Shown: positions 1-7,641 of the stretch, one piece after another
Numbering within the stretch: the stretch's first letter is position 1
Layout of the letters: the number at the start of each line of letters is the position of its first letter
Assembly: GCF_026552795.1 (NCBI RefSeq)
Contig: NZ_JANFPI010000001.1
Coordinates: 496,001-560,000, forward strand
Reading direction: 5' to 3'
DNA length: 64,000 nucleotides
From: Ectorhizobium quercum
GTDB lineage: Bacteria; Pseudomonadota; Alphaproteobacteria; Rhizobiales; Rhizobiaceae
Made by a program: the position numbers and the translations under genes
Notes under the pieces: generated by a model
Told to the model about the DNA's origin: nothing
Databases searched by the model: none
Seen by the model: only the letters and a program-made list of their open reading frames with translations

Positions 1-78
1 TGCAAGAATATCTTGATTGAATTGATGTTTTTTCCATTTTCCAGTCAACCTTCCGGCCCGGTCGGCACCTCGGCCAGC

Positions 79-480
79 CTATCGGTCCGGTATTGGCGCG
101 GCCGTCAACGCCTTCTGGATGGCACGGGCGAGATCCGGATCGAGGAACGGTTTCTGCACGATGATGGCGTCCGGCATACGGGAGCGGACGCCGGCGCGGT
201 CTCCGCTGACGAACAGATGCGGGACGAAGCGATGGCGCACGATTTCCTGAACCGCATCCACGCCGCTGCCGTCCCGCAGCGATGCGTCCGCGATGATCAG
301 ATCCGGCTCGTGTTCCGCCGCCGCCGCCACGGCGTCGGTCACGGTCTGCGCGATCGCACAGATGCTATGCCCCATCTCCGCCAGCACATCCTCATAGAGC
401 ATGCCGATCAGGGCATCGTCCTCGATGACGAGGACGCGGTGCGCCGATACGGGCGCCTTGTTCGTCTCTGGTGTCTTCAT
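79..480 (-). CDS. Stand-alone response-regulator receiver protein
   Basis: A 133-residue protein made of one CheY-like receiver domain with no output domain. The acidic pocket is visible (VIEDDALIGMLYEDVL near residue 17), the phospho-acceptor lies in LIIADASLRDG, the switch region is LFVSGD, and the conserved lysine is in VQKPF. The ATG at 480 was chosen because the receiver fold begins about 14 residues later; an in-frame ATG at 552 would add an unstructured basic extension. No strong Shine-Dalgarno is visible. It is divergent from the giant hybrid kinase, and a FixJ-like motif lies between them. It probably receives or drains phosphate from the hybrid kinase or a related kinase; that partnership is inferred from position. 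Confidence 0.85.
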   Translation of the reverse strand: MKTPETNKAPVSAHRVLVIEDDALIGMLYEDVLAEMGHSICAIAQTVTDAVAAAAEHEPDLIIADASLRDGSGVDAVQEIVRHRFVPHLFVSGDRAGVRSRMPDAIIVQKPFLDPDLARAIQKALTAAPIPDR

Positions 481-598
481 CCGGCCGCTCGCGCTCTTAA
501 TTTCCGTTCTGCCTTGACCTTGACGCTTTCGCAGCGCCAATGATCTCCGCATGGATGCGTGTTCCGGTCAAGTCATAGCCGGATGACGCCTGTCCGCG

Positions 599-624
599 CA
601 GGGACGGAAACTACTCAGTCCCTG
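599..624. promoter_or_regulatory. Motif copy A (FixJ-like box) framed by a 7-bp inverted repeat
   Basis: The 12-mer GGAAACTACTCA (606-617) recurs exactly at 5758-5769 and, inverted, at 5839-5850. Here it is flanked by CAGGGAC (599-605) and its exact complement GTCCCTG (618-624). Read on the minus strand the core is TGAGTAGTTTCCG, resembling the FixJ consensus GTAMGTAG. It sits 119 bp upstream of the receiver gene and 190 bp upstream of the hybrid kinase. The rest of the 481-806 gap shows no gene. Confidence 0.5.
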
Positions 625-806
625 ACTTGTGGGCTTTTTTGACTTGCGCGGCAACACGGGGGCCCTGATGGCGGGTCGAACGCCAAGACAGGGCACGCCA
701 CCGTCTGCATGCCGGCAGCGTCAGCTGTCTGTCGCAGAGTTCCGTGTGAACCAGGGATTCCGCTTCCCCCTTCTCCTCCTCCCGATTGAGTGAAAGTGAT
801 GTCGCA

Positions 807-3800
807 ATGACCCAGACAGACCCCTCCGGGGACATGGCCGCGCGTGGGCCGCCGCATGGGTTCGGGGATTTTCCCGTTGTCGGGATAGGCGCCTCCGCGG
901 GCGGGCTGGATGCCTGCGCACGATTTCTCGATGCCTTGCCGTCCGCCAGCGGAATGGCTTTCATTCTCGTGCAGCATCTCGATCCGACCCACGAAAGCAT
1001 GATGGTGGAGCTGCTGGCGCCTCATACCGCGATGACTGTGGTGCAGGCCGATGACGGCATGCGGCTCGAACGCGACCATCTCTATGTCATCCCCCCCGGC
1101 ACATATCTTTCGGTGGCATCCGGCGGCACGCTCCACCTCTCCGCACCCGAGGCGCCTCACGGCGCCCGCATGCCGTTCGACTTCCTGCTGCGGTCGCTGG
1201 CGGAGAAATTGCACGAGCGTGCGGTCTGCGTGGTTCTGTCCGGAACCGGCGCCGACGGCAGTCTCGGCCTGAAGGCCGTCAAGGAAAAGGGCGGCCTCGT
1301 CATTGCGCAGGATCCGGCCGAGGCGGCGCATGACGGCATGCCGGGCAGCGCGATCCTCACCGGGGCGGTCGATCTCGTGCTGCCCCTGGCGGGCATTCCC
1401 GCCGCTCTTGTGCGGTTTCATCGCCGCCTGTCTCGCATCCGCGCGGCGGCTCCACCGCAGGCGCGGAAGGCCGGCGAGGATTGGCTTCCCGCGATCATCG
1501 AGCTTCTGCGGGAGAAGACGACCCATGATTTCAGGCTCTACAAGGACGGCACGCTGCGGCGGCGGATCGAGCGCCGCATGGCGATGGCGGCGGTGGAGAT
1601 CGACGACATCAACCGGTATGTCGAGATATTGAAGGACGATTCCCGCGAACTCGACCGCCTTGCGACGGATCTGCTGATCAATGTCACGAGTTTCTTCCGG
1701 GATCCCGGCGTCTTCGACGTTCTGGCCAGGACGATCGTTCCCGATCTGGTCAGGAATCATTCCATCGACCAGCCCTTGCGCATCTGGATCGCCGGATGCA
1801 GCACGGGCGAGGAAACCTATTCGCTTGCCATGCTGTTTCGCGAGGAGATAACCGCCGCGAAACGGGAGATCAAGCTTCAGATCTTCGCCTCCGATATCGA
1901 TGCCGACGCCGTGGCGACGGCCCGGGAGGGGGTCTATCCGCCATCGATCGCAGCAGAGGTGTCGCCAGAGAGACTGGCGCGGTTCTTTTCGAAGGACGAT
2001 CACGGCTACAGGATCCTGCCCGAACTGCGCGCGGCCATCGTCTTCGCGGTGCAGGATGTCCTGACCGATCCGCCGTTTTCGCGCCTCGACCTGGTCTCAT
2101 GCCGCAATCTGCTGATCTATCTGCTGCCGGAAGCCCAGCAGAAGGCGATTTCCTTCTTCCACTTCGCCTTGCGGGAAGGTGGCATTCTTCTGCTCGGAAG
2201 TGCGGAGACGGTCGCAGAGTCGGAAAATCGCTTCGAGGTCATATCGAAGGCGGAAAGGCTTTATCGCCACATCGGACGCAATCGTCCCGGAGAACTCGGG
2301 GTTCTGATCGGTGCGGCGGATGCAGCGCGCGGTCTCGCCCGCGCGCCGGCCGGTCAGGTTCCGTCGCGGCAGGCGGCTCTTGCCGAGGAGTGCCGTCGCC
2401 TGGTCATGGACATCTACGCGCCCGCGGCGGTGCTGATCAACCGCAAGCTGGAATGCCTCTACTCGCTCGGCCCCACGGAGCGTTACCTGCGGGTGCCGCA
2501 AGGCCATCCGAGCTACGATTTCCTCGCGATGGTGCGGCCGCACCTGCGCATCAAGCTGCGCGCCGCCATCCATCAGGCCATCGTGGAAAAGACGCGCATC
2601 CTGATGTCGGGCGGTCAGACGGATTATGAAGGCCGGCCGGGATCGTTCCATATCGCCGTGCATCCGGCGGCGATCGACGGCGAGGCGTTGCTGCTGATCT
2701 GCTTTCTCGACGATCCGGAGCCGGCCTTGCCGGACACGCAGCCGGATGGCCCGCAGGATGCAGCGCATGTCGCCGAACTCAGGCAGCAGCTTGCAGCGAC
2801 CCGGGCGGAGCTTCAGGCTGCGATCCACAGCCTCGAAACCTCGAACGAAGAGCAGAAGGCGATCAATGAGGAAGCGCTGTCCGTCAACGAGGAATATCAG
2901 TCGACCAATGAAGAGCTGCTGACATCCAAGGAGGAACTCCAGTCGCTCAACGAGGAACTCACGGCCCTCAACGGCCAGCTTCAGGAAACGCTGGAGCGCC
3001 AGCGCACGACCGCCAGCGACCTGCAAAATATCCTCTACAGCACCGACGTGGCGACGATCTTCCTCGATCTCGGCCTCGATATCCGTTTCTTCACGCCATC
3101 GACCAGATCGCTCTTCAACATCATCCCGACCGATATCGGCCGACCGCTCGCCGACCTCAATTCGCTTGCCACGGACGATGATCTGTTGGCCGATGCCCAC
3201 ACGGTGTTGCAGACCCTCACCCCCATTGAGCGGGAGATTCAGGCGCGCAACGGCCTGTGGTACAACCGCCGCATCCTGCCCTATCGCGCTCAGGACGACC
3301 AGGTGGAAGGGGTGGTCATCACCTTTTCCGATATCACCGAGCGCCGGCGTGCGGTCGAGGCGCTCGAGGCGGCCAGGAAAGAGGCGCAGCAGGCCAATAT
3401 CGCCAAGTCCCGCTTTCTTGCCGCCGCAAGTCACGATCTCCGCCAGCCGTTGCAGGCCCTCAATCTCATGCACGGCGCCCTGGCCCGCAAGATCCGCGAC
3501 GACAGGAAGGACGAGGCGCTCGCCTTCATGACGCGCCTGGACGGGACGGCGGCGGCCATGTCCGGCATGCTCAATACGCTGCTGGATATCAACCAGCTCG
3601 AAGCCGGTACGGTTCATCCGCAATTGACAAGCTTCCGTATCGACGAACTGCTCGAACGTCTGCGCGACGAGTTCACCTATCATGCGCAGGCCCAGGCGCT
3701 TCTCCTGCGCGTCGTCGCGTGCCGTGTGTCGGTCTACAGCGATCCGCATTTGCTGGAGCAGATGATCCGAAATCTGATGGCGAACGCGCTTAAGTACACC

Positions 3801-5228
3801 CGGCGCGGCAAGGTGCTGCTCGGCTGCCGCAGGCATGGTGCAATGCTCCGCATCGAAATTTGGGACACCGGTGTCGGCATTGCCGAGGCGGATCTTCAGT
3901 CGATCTTCGACGAGTATCATCAGGTCGGCAACGCGGCGCGCGAACGCAGCCGGGGCCTCGGTCTCGGGCTGTCGATCGTCCAGCGTCTGGCGAGCCTGCT
4001 CGATCATCCGGTTCGCGTCCGCTCGCAGCCTGACAAGGGGTCGGTCTTCTCCATCGACGTTCCGCTTCCGCCAGGGGGCGGGCCGGAGCCCGACAAGGAT
4101 TCCCATGCCGTTTCCGGCCGCCCGGACGATGATCCGGTCCCCCGGTCGATCTTCGTCATCGAGGACGATGGCGAACTGAGGGAGCTTCTGGAAGCCGTTC
4201 TCACGGAGGAAGGTTACGTCACGAAATCGGCGCCCGATGGGCTTGCCGCGCTCGATGCGCTGGCCCGCGGCGCTTTTCAGCCGGAGTTGATCCTTGCGGA
4301 TTACAACCTGCCGAACGGGATGAGCGGACTGGCAGCCGCCACGACGATGAGGGAGCGCCTGCATCGTCCGGTCCCGATTGTTATCCTGACCGGCGACATA
4401 TCGACGGATACCTTGCAACGGATCGCCAGCCAGGATTGCGTGCAGCTCAACAAGCCGGTCAAGACGGCGGATCTCGTGCAGACCGTCCGCCGGCTTCTCC
4501 GCGCTTCCCGGCCTCTGCTGGCCCCATCGTCACACCGGGCGGCGGAAGCGACCCGGTCGGCGGCGCAACCTGTCATCTTCGTGGTCGATGACGACAGCCA
4601 CATTCGCGAGGGCTTGCGCGGCCTGCTGGAGGCGGAGGGGCTGACCGTCGAGACCTTCGCGACGTGCGAGGCGTTTCTCGGGGCCTACCGCCCCGACCGC
4701 GAGGGCTGCCTTCTGGTCGATGCCTACCTTCCGGGCATGAGCGGTCTCGAATTGCTGGAATGGCTCCGCGACAGGAAATCTGGCATGCCGTCGATCATGA
4801 TCACGGGGTCCAGTGACATACCGATGGCGGTCAACGCCATGAAGGCGGGGGCTTCCGACTTTATTGAAAAACCCGTGGATCGCGGCGAGCTGCTTGCCGG
4901 CGTGAAACGCGCCCTCGAACAATCGCGCGACGCGACCAAATTGTCGGCATGGCGCAGCGTGGCGAGGGATCAGGTCGCCTCGCTGACGACGCGCCAGCGC
5001 GAGATCATGGATCTCGTGCTCGCCGGGCACCCCAGCAAGAACATCGCCGCGGATCTGGGCATCAGCCAGCGAACGGTCGAGAACCACCGGGCGGCGATCA
5101 TGAGGAAGACCGGGACCAGATCCATTCCGGCCCTGGCTCGGCTGGCGCTGGCGGCGGCCTCGAACGAGCCACGTGAGCCGCCTGCCGAAGGCGCCGTCAC
5201 AATGGATCATGGCTGCCGGCCGGAGTGA
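807..5228 (+). CDS. Giant CheB-CheR-PAS-histidine kinase-REC-REC-LuxR hybrid signalling protein
   Basis: A 1473-residue soluble sensor. Domains in order: CheB-like methylesterase (about 25-190; catalytic Ser30 in GASAGG, His in QHLDP, Asp in GTGADG), CheR-like methyltransferase (about 210-480; SAM motif GCSTGEE), a Glu/Asn-rich coiled coil (about 656-735), PAS (about 735-848), HisKA (His876 in SHDLRQPLQ), HATPase (N box NLMANALKYT, G boxes DTGVG and GLGLGLS), REC1 (Asp1165 in LADYN), REC2 (Asp1305 in LVDAY, EKP lysine) and a C-terminal LuxR/FixJ-type helix-turn-helix (about 1391-1448). All catalytic residues checked are present. ATG 807 is preferred to an in-frame TTG at 786. CheB/CheR-PAS-kinase hybrids are known; ending in a FixJ-like REC-HTH puts receptor, kinase, relay and DNA binding in one chain. 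No transmembrane segment is seen, so it is probably cytoplasmic. Confidence 0.93.
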   Translation: MTQTDPSGDMAARGPPHGFGDFPVVGIGASAGGLDACARFLDALPSASGMAFILVQHLDPTHESMMVELLAPHTAMTVVQADDGMRLERDHLYVIPPGTYLSVASGGTLHLSAPEAPHGARMPFDFLLRSLAEKLHERAVCVVLSGTGADGSLGLKAVKEKGGLVIAQDPAEAAHDGMPGSAILTGAVDLVLPLAGIPAALVRFHRRLSRIRAAAPPQARKAGEDWLPAIIELLREKTTHDFRLYKDGTLRRRIERRMAMAAVEIDDINRYVEILKDDSRELDRLATDLLINVTSFFRDPGVFDVLARTIVPDLVRNHSIDQPLRIWIAGCSTGEETYSLAMLFREEITAAKREIKLQIFASDIDADAVATAREGVYPPSIAAEVSPERLARFFSKDDHGYRILPELRAAIVFAVQDVLTDPPFSRLDLVSCRNLLIYLLPEAQQKAISFFHFALREGGILLLGSAETVAESENRFEVISKAERLYRHIGRNRPGELGVLIGAADAARGLARAPAGQVPSRQAALAEECRRLVMDIYAPAAVLINRKLECLYSLGPTERYLRVPQGHPSYDFLAMVRPHLRIKLRAAIHQAIVEKTRILMSGGQTDYEGRPGSFHIAVHPAAIDGEALLLICFLDDPEPALPDTQPDGPQDAAHVAELRQQLAATRAELQAAIHSLETSNEEQKAINEEALSVNEEYQSTNEELLTSKEELQSLNEELTALNGQLQETLERQRTTASDLQNILYSTDVATIFLDLGLDIRFFTPSTRSLFNIIPTDIGRPLADLNSLATDDDLLADAHTVLQTLTPIEREIQARNGLWYNRRILPYRAQDDQVEGVVITFSDITERRRAVEALEAARKEAQQANIAKSRFLAAASHDLRQPLQALNLMHGALARKIRDDRKDEALAFMTRLDGTAAAMSGMLNTLLDINQLEAGTVHPQLTSFRIDELLERLRDEFTYHAQAQALLLRVVACRVSVYSDPHLLEQMIRNLMANALKYTRRGKVLLGCRRHGAMLRIEIWDTGVGIAEADLQSIFDEYHQVGNAARERSRGLGLGLSIVQRLASLLDHPVRVRSQPDKGSVFSIDVPLPPGGGPEPDKDSHAVSGRPDDDPVPRSIFVIEDDGELRELLEAVLTEEGYVTKSAPDGLAALDALARGAFQPELILADYNLPNGMSGLAAATTMRERLHRPVPIVILTGDISTDTLQRIASQDCVQLNKPVKTADLVQTVRRLLRASRPLLAPSSHRAAEATRSAAQPVIFVVDDDSHIREGLRGLLEAEGLTVETFATCEAFLGAYRPDREGCLLVDAYLPGMSGLELLEWLRDRKSGMPSIMITGSSDIPMAVNAMKAGASDFIEKPVDRGELLAGVKRALEQSRDATKLSAWRSVARDQVASLTTRQREIMDLVLAGHPSKNIAADLGISQRTVENHRAAIMRKTGTRSIPALARLALAAASNEPREPPAEGAVTMDHGCRPE

Positions 5229-5236
5229 GCGCAGAA

Positions 5237-5263
5237 CGGCCGGGAGCGTTCGCCCCCGGGCCG
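5237..5263. terminator. GC-rich hairpin between convergent genes
   Basis: CGGCCGGG (5237-5244) can pair with CCCGGGCCG (5255-5263) with one bulge, and GCG/CGC pair inside. It lies between the convergent ends of the hybrid kinase and PRC-barrel genes. There is no T run, so intrinsic termination is uncertain. A second palindrome (arms ACTGGTCTT and AAGACCAGT, 5286-5304) overlaps the PRC-barrel stop codon. Confidence 0.35.
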
Positions 5264-5293
5264 CCTGCGCTCGGCTCTGGCTGACACTGGTCT

Positions 5294-5662
5294 TCAAGAC
5301 CAGTAGTGCGGCGCGTTATAGTAGCTGTCGACCCTGCGCCCATATTCCGGCGTCCATTCGAAGGGCGAGCTCTGGTCGTAATGGGGGGCATCCTGCAATT
5401 GCTTCTTGTCGAGATCGACGACATAGCCATCCTTCTGGCTGTCGTATTTCAGGCTGCTCCACGGCAGGGGATGGTACTTTTCGCCCATGCCGAGGAAACC
5501 GCCGAACGACATGATGGCGTAGATGGCCCGGCCGCTGGCCTTGTCCAGCATGATGTCGTCGACGCTGCCGAGCTTGTCGCCGGCCGTATTGTAGACATTG
5601 GTGCCATTCACCTTTTCGGCGGCGATCAGAGATCCGGATGTCGTCTTGGTCATGTCGGTCAT
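5294..5662 (-). CDS. PRC-barrel domain protein
   Basis: A 122-residue protein with a single PRC-barrel (photosynthetic reaction centre H-subunit type) domain: SGSLIAAEKVNGTNVY, then GDKLGSVDDIMLDKASGRA and IYAIMSFGGFLG are typical. The tail is Tyr/Asp-rich. ATG 5662 is chosen because AAGGACAG lies just upstream; an ATG three codons later is possible. PRC-barrel proteins of this size are common stress-induced soluble proteins in Hyphomicrobiales, with no settled biochemical role. Two copies of the FixJ-like motif lie 96-107 and 177-188 bp upstream of the start, so control by the neighbouring hybrid kinase is plausible (inference). Confidence 0.85.
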   Translation of the reverse strand: MTDMTKTTSGSLIAAEKVNGTNVYNTAGDKLGSVDDIMLDKASGRAIYAIMSFGGFLGMGEKYHPLPWSSLKYDSQKDGYVVDLDKKQLQDAPHYDQSSPFEWTPEYGRRVDSYYNAPHYWS

Positions 5663-5757
5663 TGGATGCTGTCCTTGAAAGAGAGGTGGCCCGACCGTTG
5701 CGATCCGGCTTGCCATACGATCAAGGTCATCATGCCCCGGGTCCCGGCGCCAGTGAC

Positions 5758-5769
5758 GGAAACTACTCA
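5758..5769 (+). promoter_or_regulatory. Motif copy B (FixJ-like box)
   Basis: GGAAACTACTCA, identical to copy A and with the same GAC just before it (GAC at 5755-5757). It lies about 96 bp upstream of the PRC-barrel start and faces copy C at 5839-5850 in inverted orientation, with 69 bp between them. Confidence 0.5.
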
Positions 5770-5838
5770 AGGGGCCATCGGCGCTCATGGACAGCGCGGT
5801 GGCGCTGTCCGGCCCGCTCGCAAGCTGTCCGGCCGCCG

Positions 5839-5850
5839 TGAGTAGTTTCC
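5839..5850 (-). promoter_or_regulatory. Motif copy C (FixJ-like box)
   Basis: TGAGTAGTTTCC on the plus strand, followed by G, is the exact inverse of copies A and B. With the preceding bases it reads GTGAGTAG, matching the FixJ consensus GTAMGTAG at 7 of 8 positions. It lies between the divergent PRC-barrel gene and the small membrane-protein gene (95 bp before its ATG), so it could serve both. Confidence 0.5.
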
Positions 5851-5900
5851 GAGCCTGCTGCTTCACCTGCGAACCGGCTAGGGTGCGCCATCGAAGCCGT

Positions 5901-5918
5901 CAGCGGACCTGTCCGCTG
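5901..5918. promoter_or_regulatory. 18-bp perfect palindrome before the small membrane-protein gene
   Basis: CAGCGGAC (5901-5908), CT, then GTCCGCTG (5911-5918). It lies 26 bp before the ATG at 5945, where it could be an operator or a leader hairpin just before the ribosome binding site. Confidence 0.3.
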
Positions 5919-5944
5919 AACGACCAACAATGAAGGCTAAGCGT

Positions 5945-6121
5945 ATGGGAATGATTTTACTGATCCTGGTCCTGTTCCTCCTGTTCGGCGGCGGTGGCTA
6001 TTACGGCTACAATCGCTATGGGAGCCGGGGGCTTGGAGGCGTGCTGGGTCTTCTGCTTCTCGTCGTCGTGGTGCTTTGGCTCATGGGCGGCCTCGGCGGA
6101 CTGAACCTCGGCAGGGTCTGA
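5945..6121 (+). CDS. Small glycine-rich hydrophobic membrane protein
   Basis: A 58-residue protein with two hydrophobic segments (residues about 2-14, ILLILVLFLLFGGGG, and about 35-50, LLLLVVVVLWLMGG) around a short Tyr/Gly/Arg-rich linker. It probably inserts in the inner membrane as a hairpin. ATG 5945 is chosen over 5930 because GAAGG lies 8 nt upstream. The make-up resembles DUF3309-type mini-proteins of Hyphomicrobiales, but I cannot confirm the family. Function unknown; its position beside motif copy C suggests membership of the same stress-type regulon as the PRC-barrel gene. Confidence 0.65.
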   Translation: MGMILLILVLFLLFGGGGYYGYNRYGSRGLGGVLGLLLLVVVVLWLMGGLGGLNLGRV

Positions 6122-6313
6122 CCCGATCTGCCCGACGGCCTTACTGGCCTGAGGACCGCAGCGATGCCGGACATGTCTGTGCATCGTCAGCCCTTTCCCG
6201 CATCCGGTGCCCGACGGTTCCGGATGCGGTTGCATTGCAACGCCGGGATTTCCGTTCGCGACAATCGGAGACCGGACAACAGAAGACTGCCGTCCTATTC
6301 GAGGTCACGTATA

Positions 6314-6595
6314 ATGGAACGCACCATTGAAACGGAAATTACCTTTGCCCATCCCTTTGTGCTGAGTTCGCTGGTGATACCGCTGGAGGCGGGAACCTAT
6401 CGGCTCATCGTCGACGAGGAAGAAATCCCGGGCATCTCCTTCTCCGCATTCAGGAGAACAAGCACCCAGCTCGAGATACCGGCCATCGCGATAGGCATTG
6501 GCGTCAGGCAGCGCCTGCAGGTGTCTTCGCAGGAGATCGAAACCGCCCTGGCCAGGGACGCAAGGATTGGCGGTGATGCCGCCGGAACAGGATAA
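6314..6595 (+). CDS. Conserved hypothetical protein, 93 aa
   Basis: No family is named with confidence. The protein has a beta-rich first half (TEITFAHPF, LEAGTYRLIVDEEEIPGISF) followed by a more variable C-terminal part. There is no signal peptide or membrane segment. ATG 6314 has GAGG at suitable spacing; the upstream reading frame is Arg-rich and looks non-coding. The phrase 'aGTYRLIvDEEEIpG' suggests a recurring small soluble family seen beside stress genes in rhizobia, but this is from memory only. Convergent with the LysR gene at 6635. Confidence 0.55.
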   Translation: MERTIETEITFAHPFVLSSLVIPLEAGTYRLIVDEEEIPGISFSAFRRTSTQLEIPAIAIGIGVRQRLQVSSQEIETALARDARIGGDAAGTG

Positions 6596-6634
6596 AGGGC
6601 TTCCCGTCCTTTGACTGCACATGGAATTTCCATG

Positions 6635-7537
6635 CTACGGCTTCGTCATTCCCTGCGTGCGCTCGAACTCGCCTGCCAGCCATTCATGGAGACGATGGGC
6701 CGGATGCCATGAGGGACGGGACGGCGGACGTATGAGGGTGTGGCTGAGGGTGGTGGGCTCGCCGGCGCCAGCCGGCGCAACGAGCTTTCCGGCGTCCAGA
6801 TAGGGCGCGCAATAGCTGGAATAGCATACGGCGACGCCGAGACCCTGCGCTGCCGCTTCCAGGGCCGAGGCGGAAGTGTCGAGCTTGATCGGCGACATTC
6901 CGCCTTCGAGTGAGAGGCCTCTTGGCTTCGACCAGCGCTCCCAAAGCGGGTGTCGTCCCTGAACGTAGAGGCGGCGCGTGTTCGCAAGCGCTGCCTGAAG
7001 CGGCAGTTCGCGAAATGGGACTGCGAGATCCGGCGAACAGACCAGGACCAGATGCTCGGGTTTCATCCTGGGCATGGTCGAATCCGTCTCGCCGGCATCG
7101 CGAACCTCGATGGCGATATCGGCGAGTTCGATATTGGGGTCCGTCCAGATGGCGCTGTTGATGCGCAGCTCGACATCCGGATTCGGCAGGAGAAACCCGT
7201 TTACGCGCGGCAGCAGCCAAAGCGTGAGGAAGGAGAAGGGCCCCGAGACCGTGACGCTGCGGCGCAGGTTCCTGCCTTGAAGGCCCTCCGTCGCCGCTGC
7301 GGCGATGTTCAGCGATTCCGTGATGCCGGGCAGGTAGGCTTCGCCGACTTCCGTCAGTTCGAGGCCGTTCGGCTTGCGCGAGAAAAGCTTGCGGGCAAGA
7401 TAGGTTTCGAGCCCGCGGACGCGCTGGCTCACGGCGGCCTGCGTGCAGCCAAGCTCCTTGGCGGCCTCCGTGAAGCTGCGATGGCGTGCCGCGGCCTCGA
7501 ACGCCTGAAGATAGCTCAAAGGTGGCAGGGTTCTCAT
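6635..7537 (-). CDS. LysR-family regulator (GcvA-like), probable activator of the sox operon
   Basis: A 300-residue regulator, the normal LysR length. The N-terminal winged helix-turn-helix is clear (LQAFEAAARHRSFTEAAKEL, then GCTQAAVSQRVRGLE), followed by a linker helix and a periplasmic-binding-like effector domain. The opening MRTLPPLSYLQAFEAAARH is typical of the GcvA subgroup. Start at 7537 matches the family N-terminus. It is divergent from soxB with 104 bp between them, and an inverted repeat (7558-7580) lies in that gap. The effector is probably sarcosine, glycine or a one-carbon compound (inference from neighbours). A 15-bp palindrome (6620-6634, CATGGAA/TTCCATG) abuts its stop codon. 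Confidence 0.88.
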   Translation of the reverse strand: MRTLPPLSYLQAFEAAARHRSFTEAAKELGCTQAAVSQRVRGLETYLARKLFSRKPNGLELTEVGEAYLPGITESLNIAAAATEGLQGRNLRRSVTVSGPFSFLTLWLLPRVNGFLLPNPDVELRINSAIWTDPNIELADIAIEVRDAGETDSTMPRMKPEHLVLVCSPDLAVPFRELPLQAALANTRRLYVQGRHPLWERWSKPRGLSLEGGMSPIKLDTSASALEAAAQGLGVAVCYSSYCAPYLDAGKLVAPAGAGEPTTLSHTLIRPPSRPSWHPAHRLHEWLAGEFERTQGMTKP

Positions 7538-7557
7538 GGCGGACCGGCGGGCAACGA

Positions 7558-7580
7558 AAACGATGGCAGAGGGATCGTTT
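7558..7580. promoter_or_regulatory. Candidate LysR operator between lysR and soxB
   Basis: AAACGAT (7558-7564) and ATCGTTT (7574-7580) form a perfect 7-bp inverted repeat with a 9-bp spacer. Location in the divergent promoter gap, 20 bp upstream of the LysR start and about 60 bp upstream of soxB, is where a LysR-type recognition site is expected. Confidence 0.45.
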
Positions 7581-7641
7581 CTATTTCTTGGGCGGTGCGC
7601 AGGCAAGTGCCAAGATACTCCGCAGTCAACCGGAGAATCCA

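Noticed and set aside
2097..4418. 773-codon open frame antisense to the hybrid kinase
   Set aside because: High-GC codon use leaves long open frames on the opposite strand; the sequence is Arg/Gln-rich, matches no family and the sense strand is an unmistakable multidomain protein.
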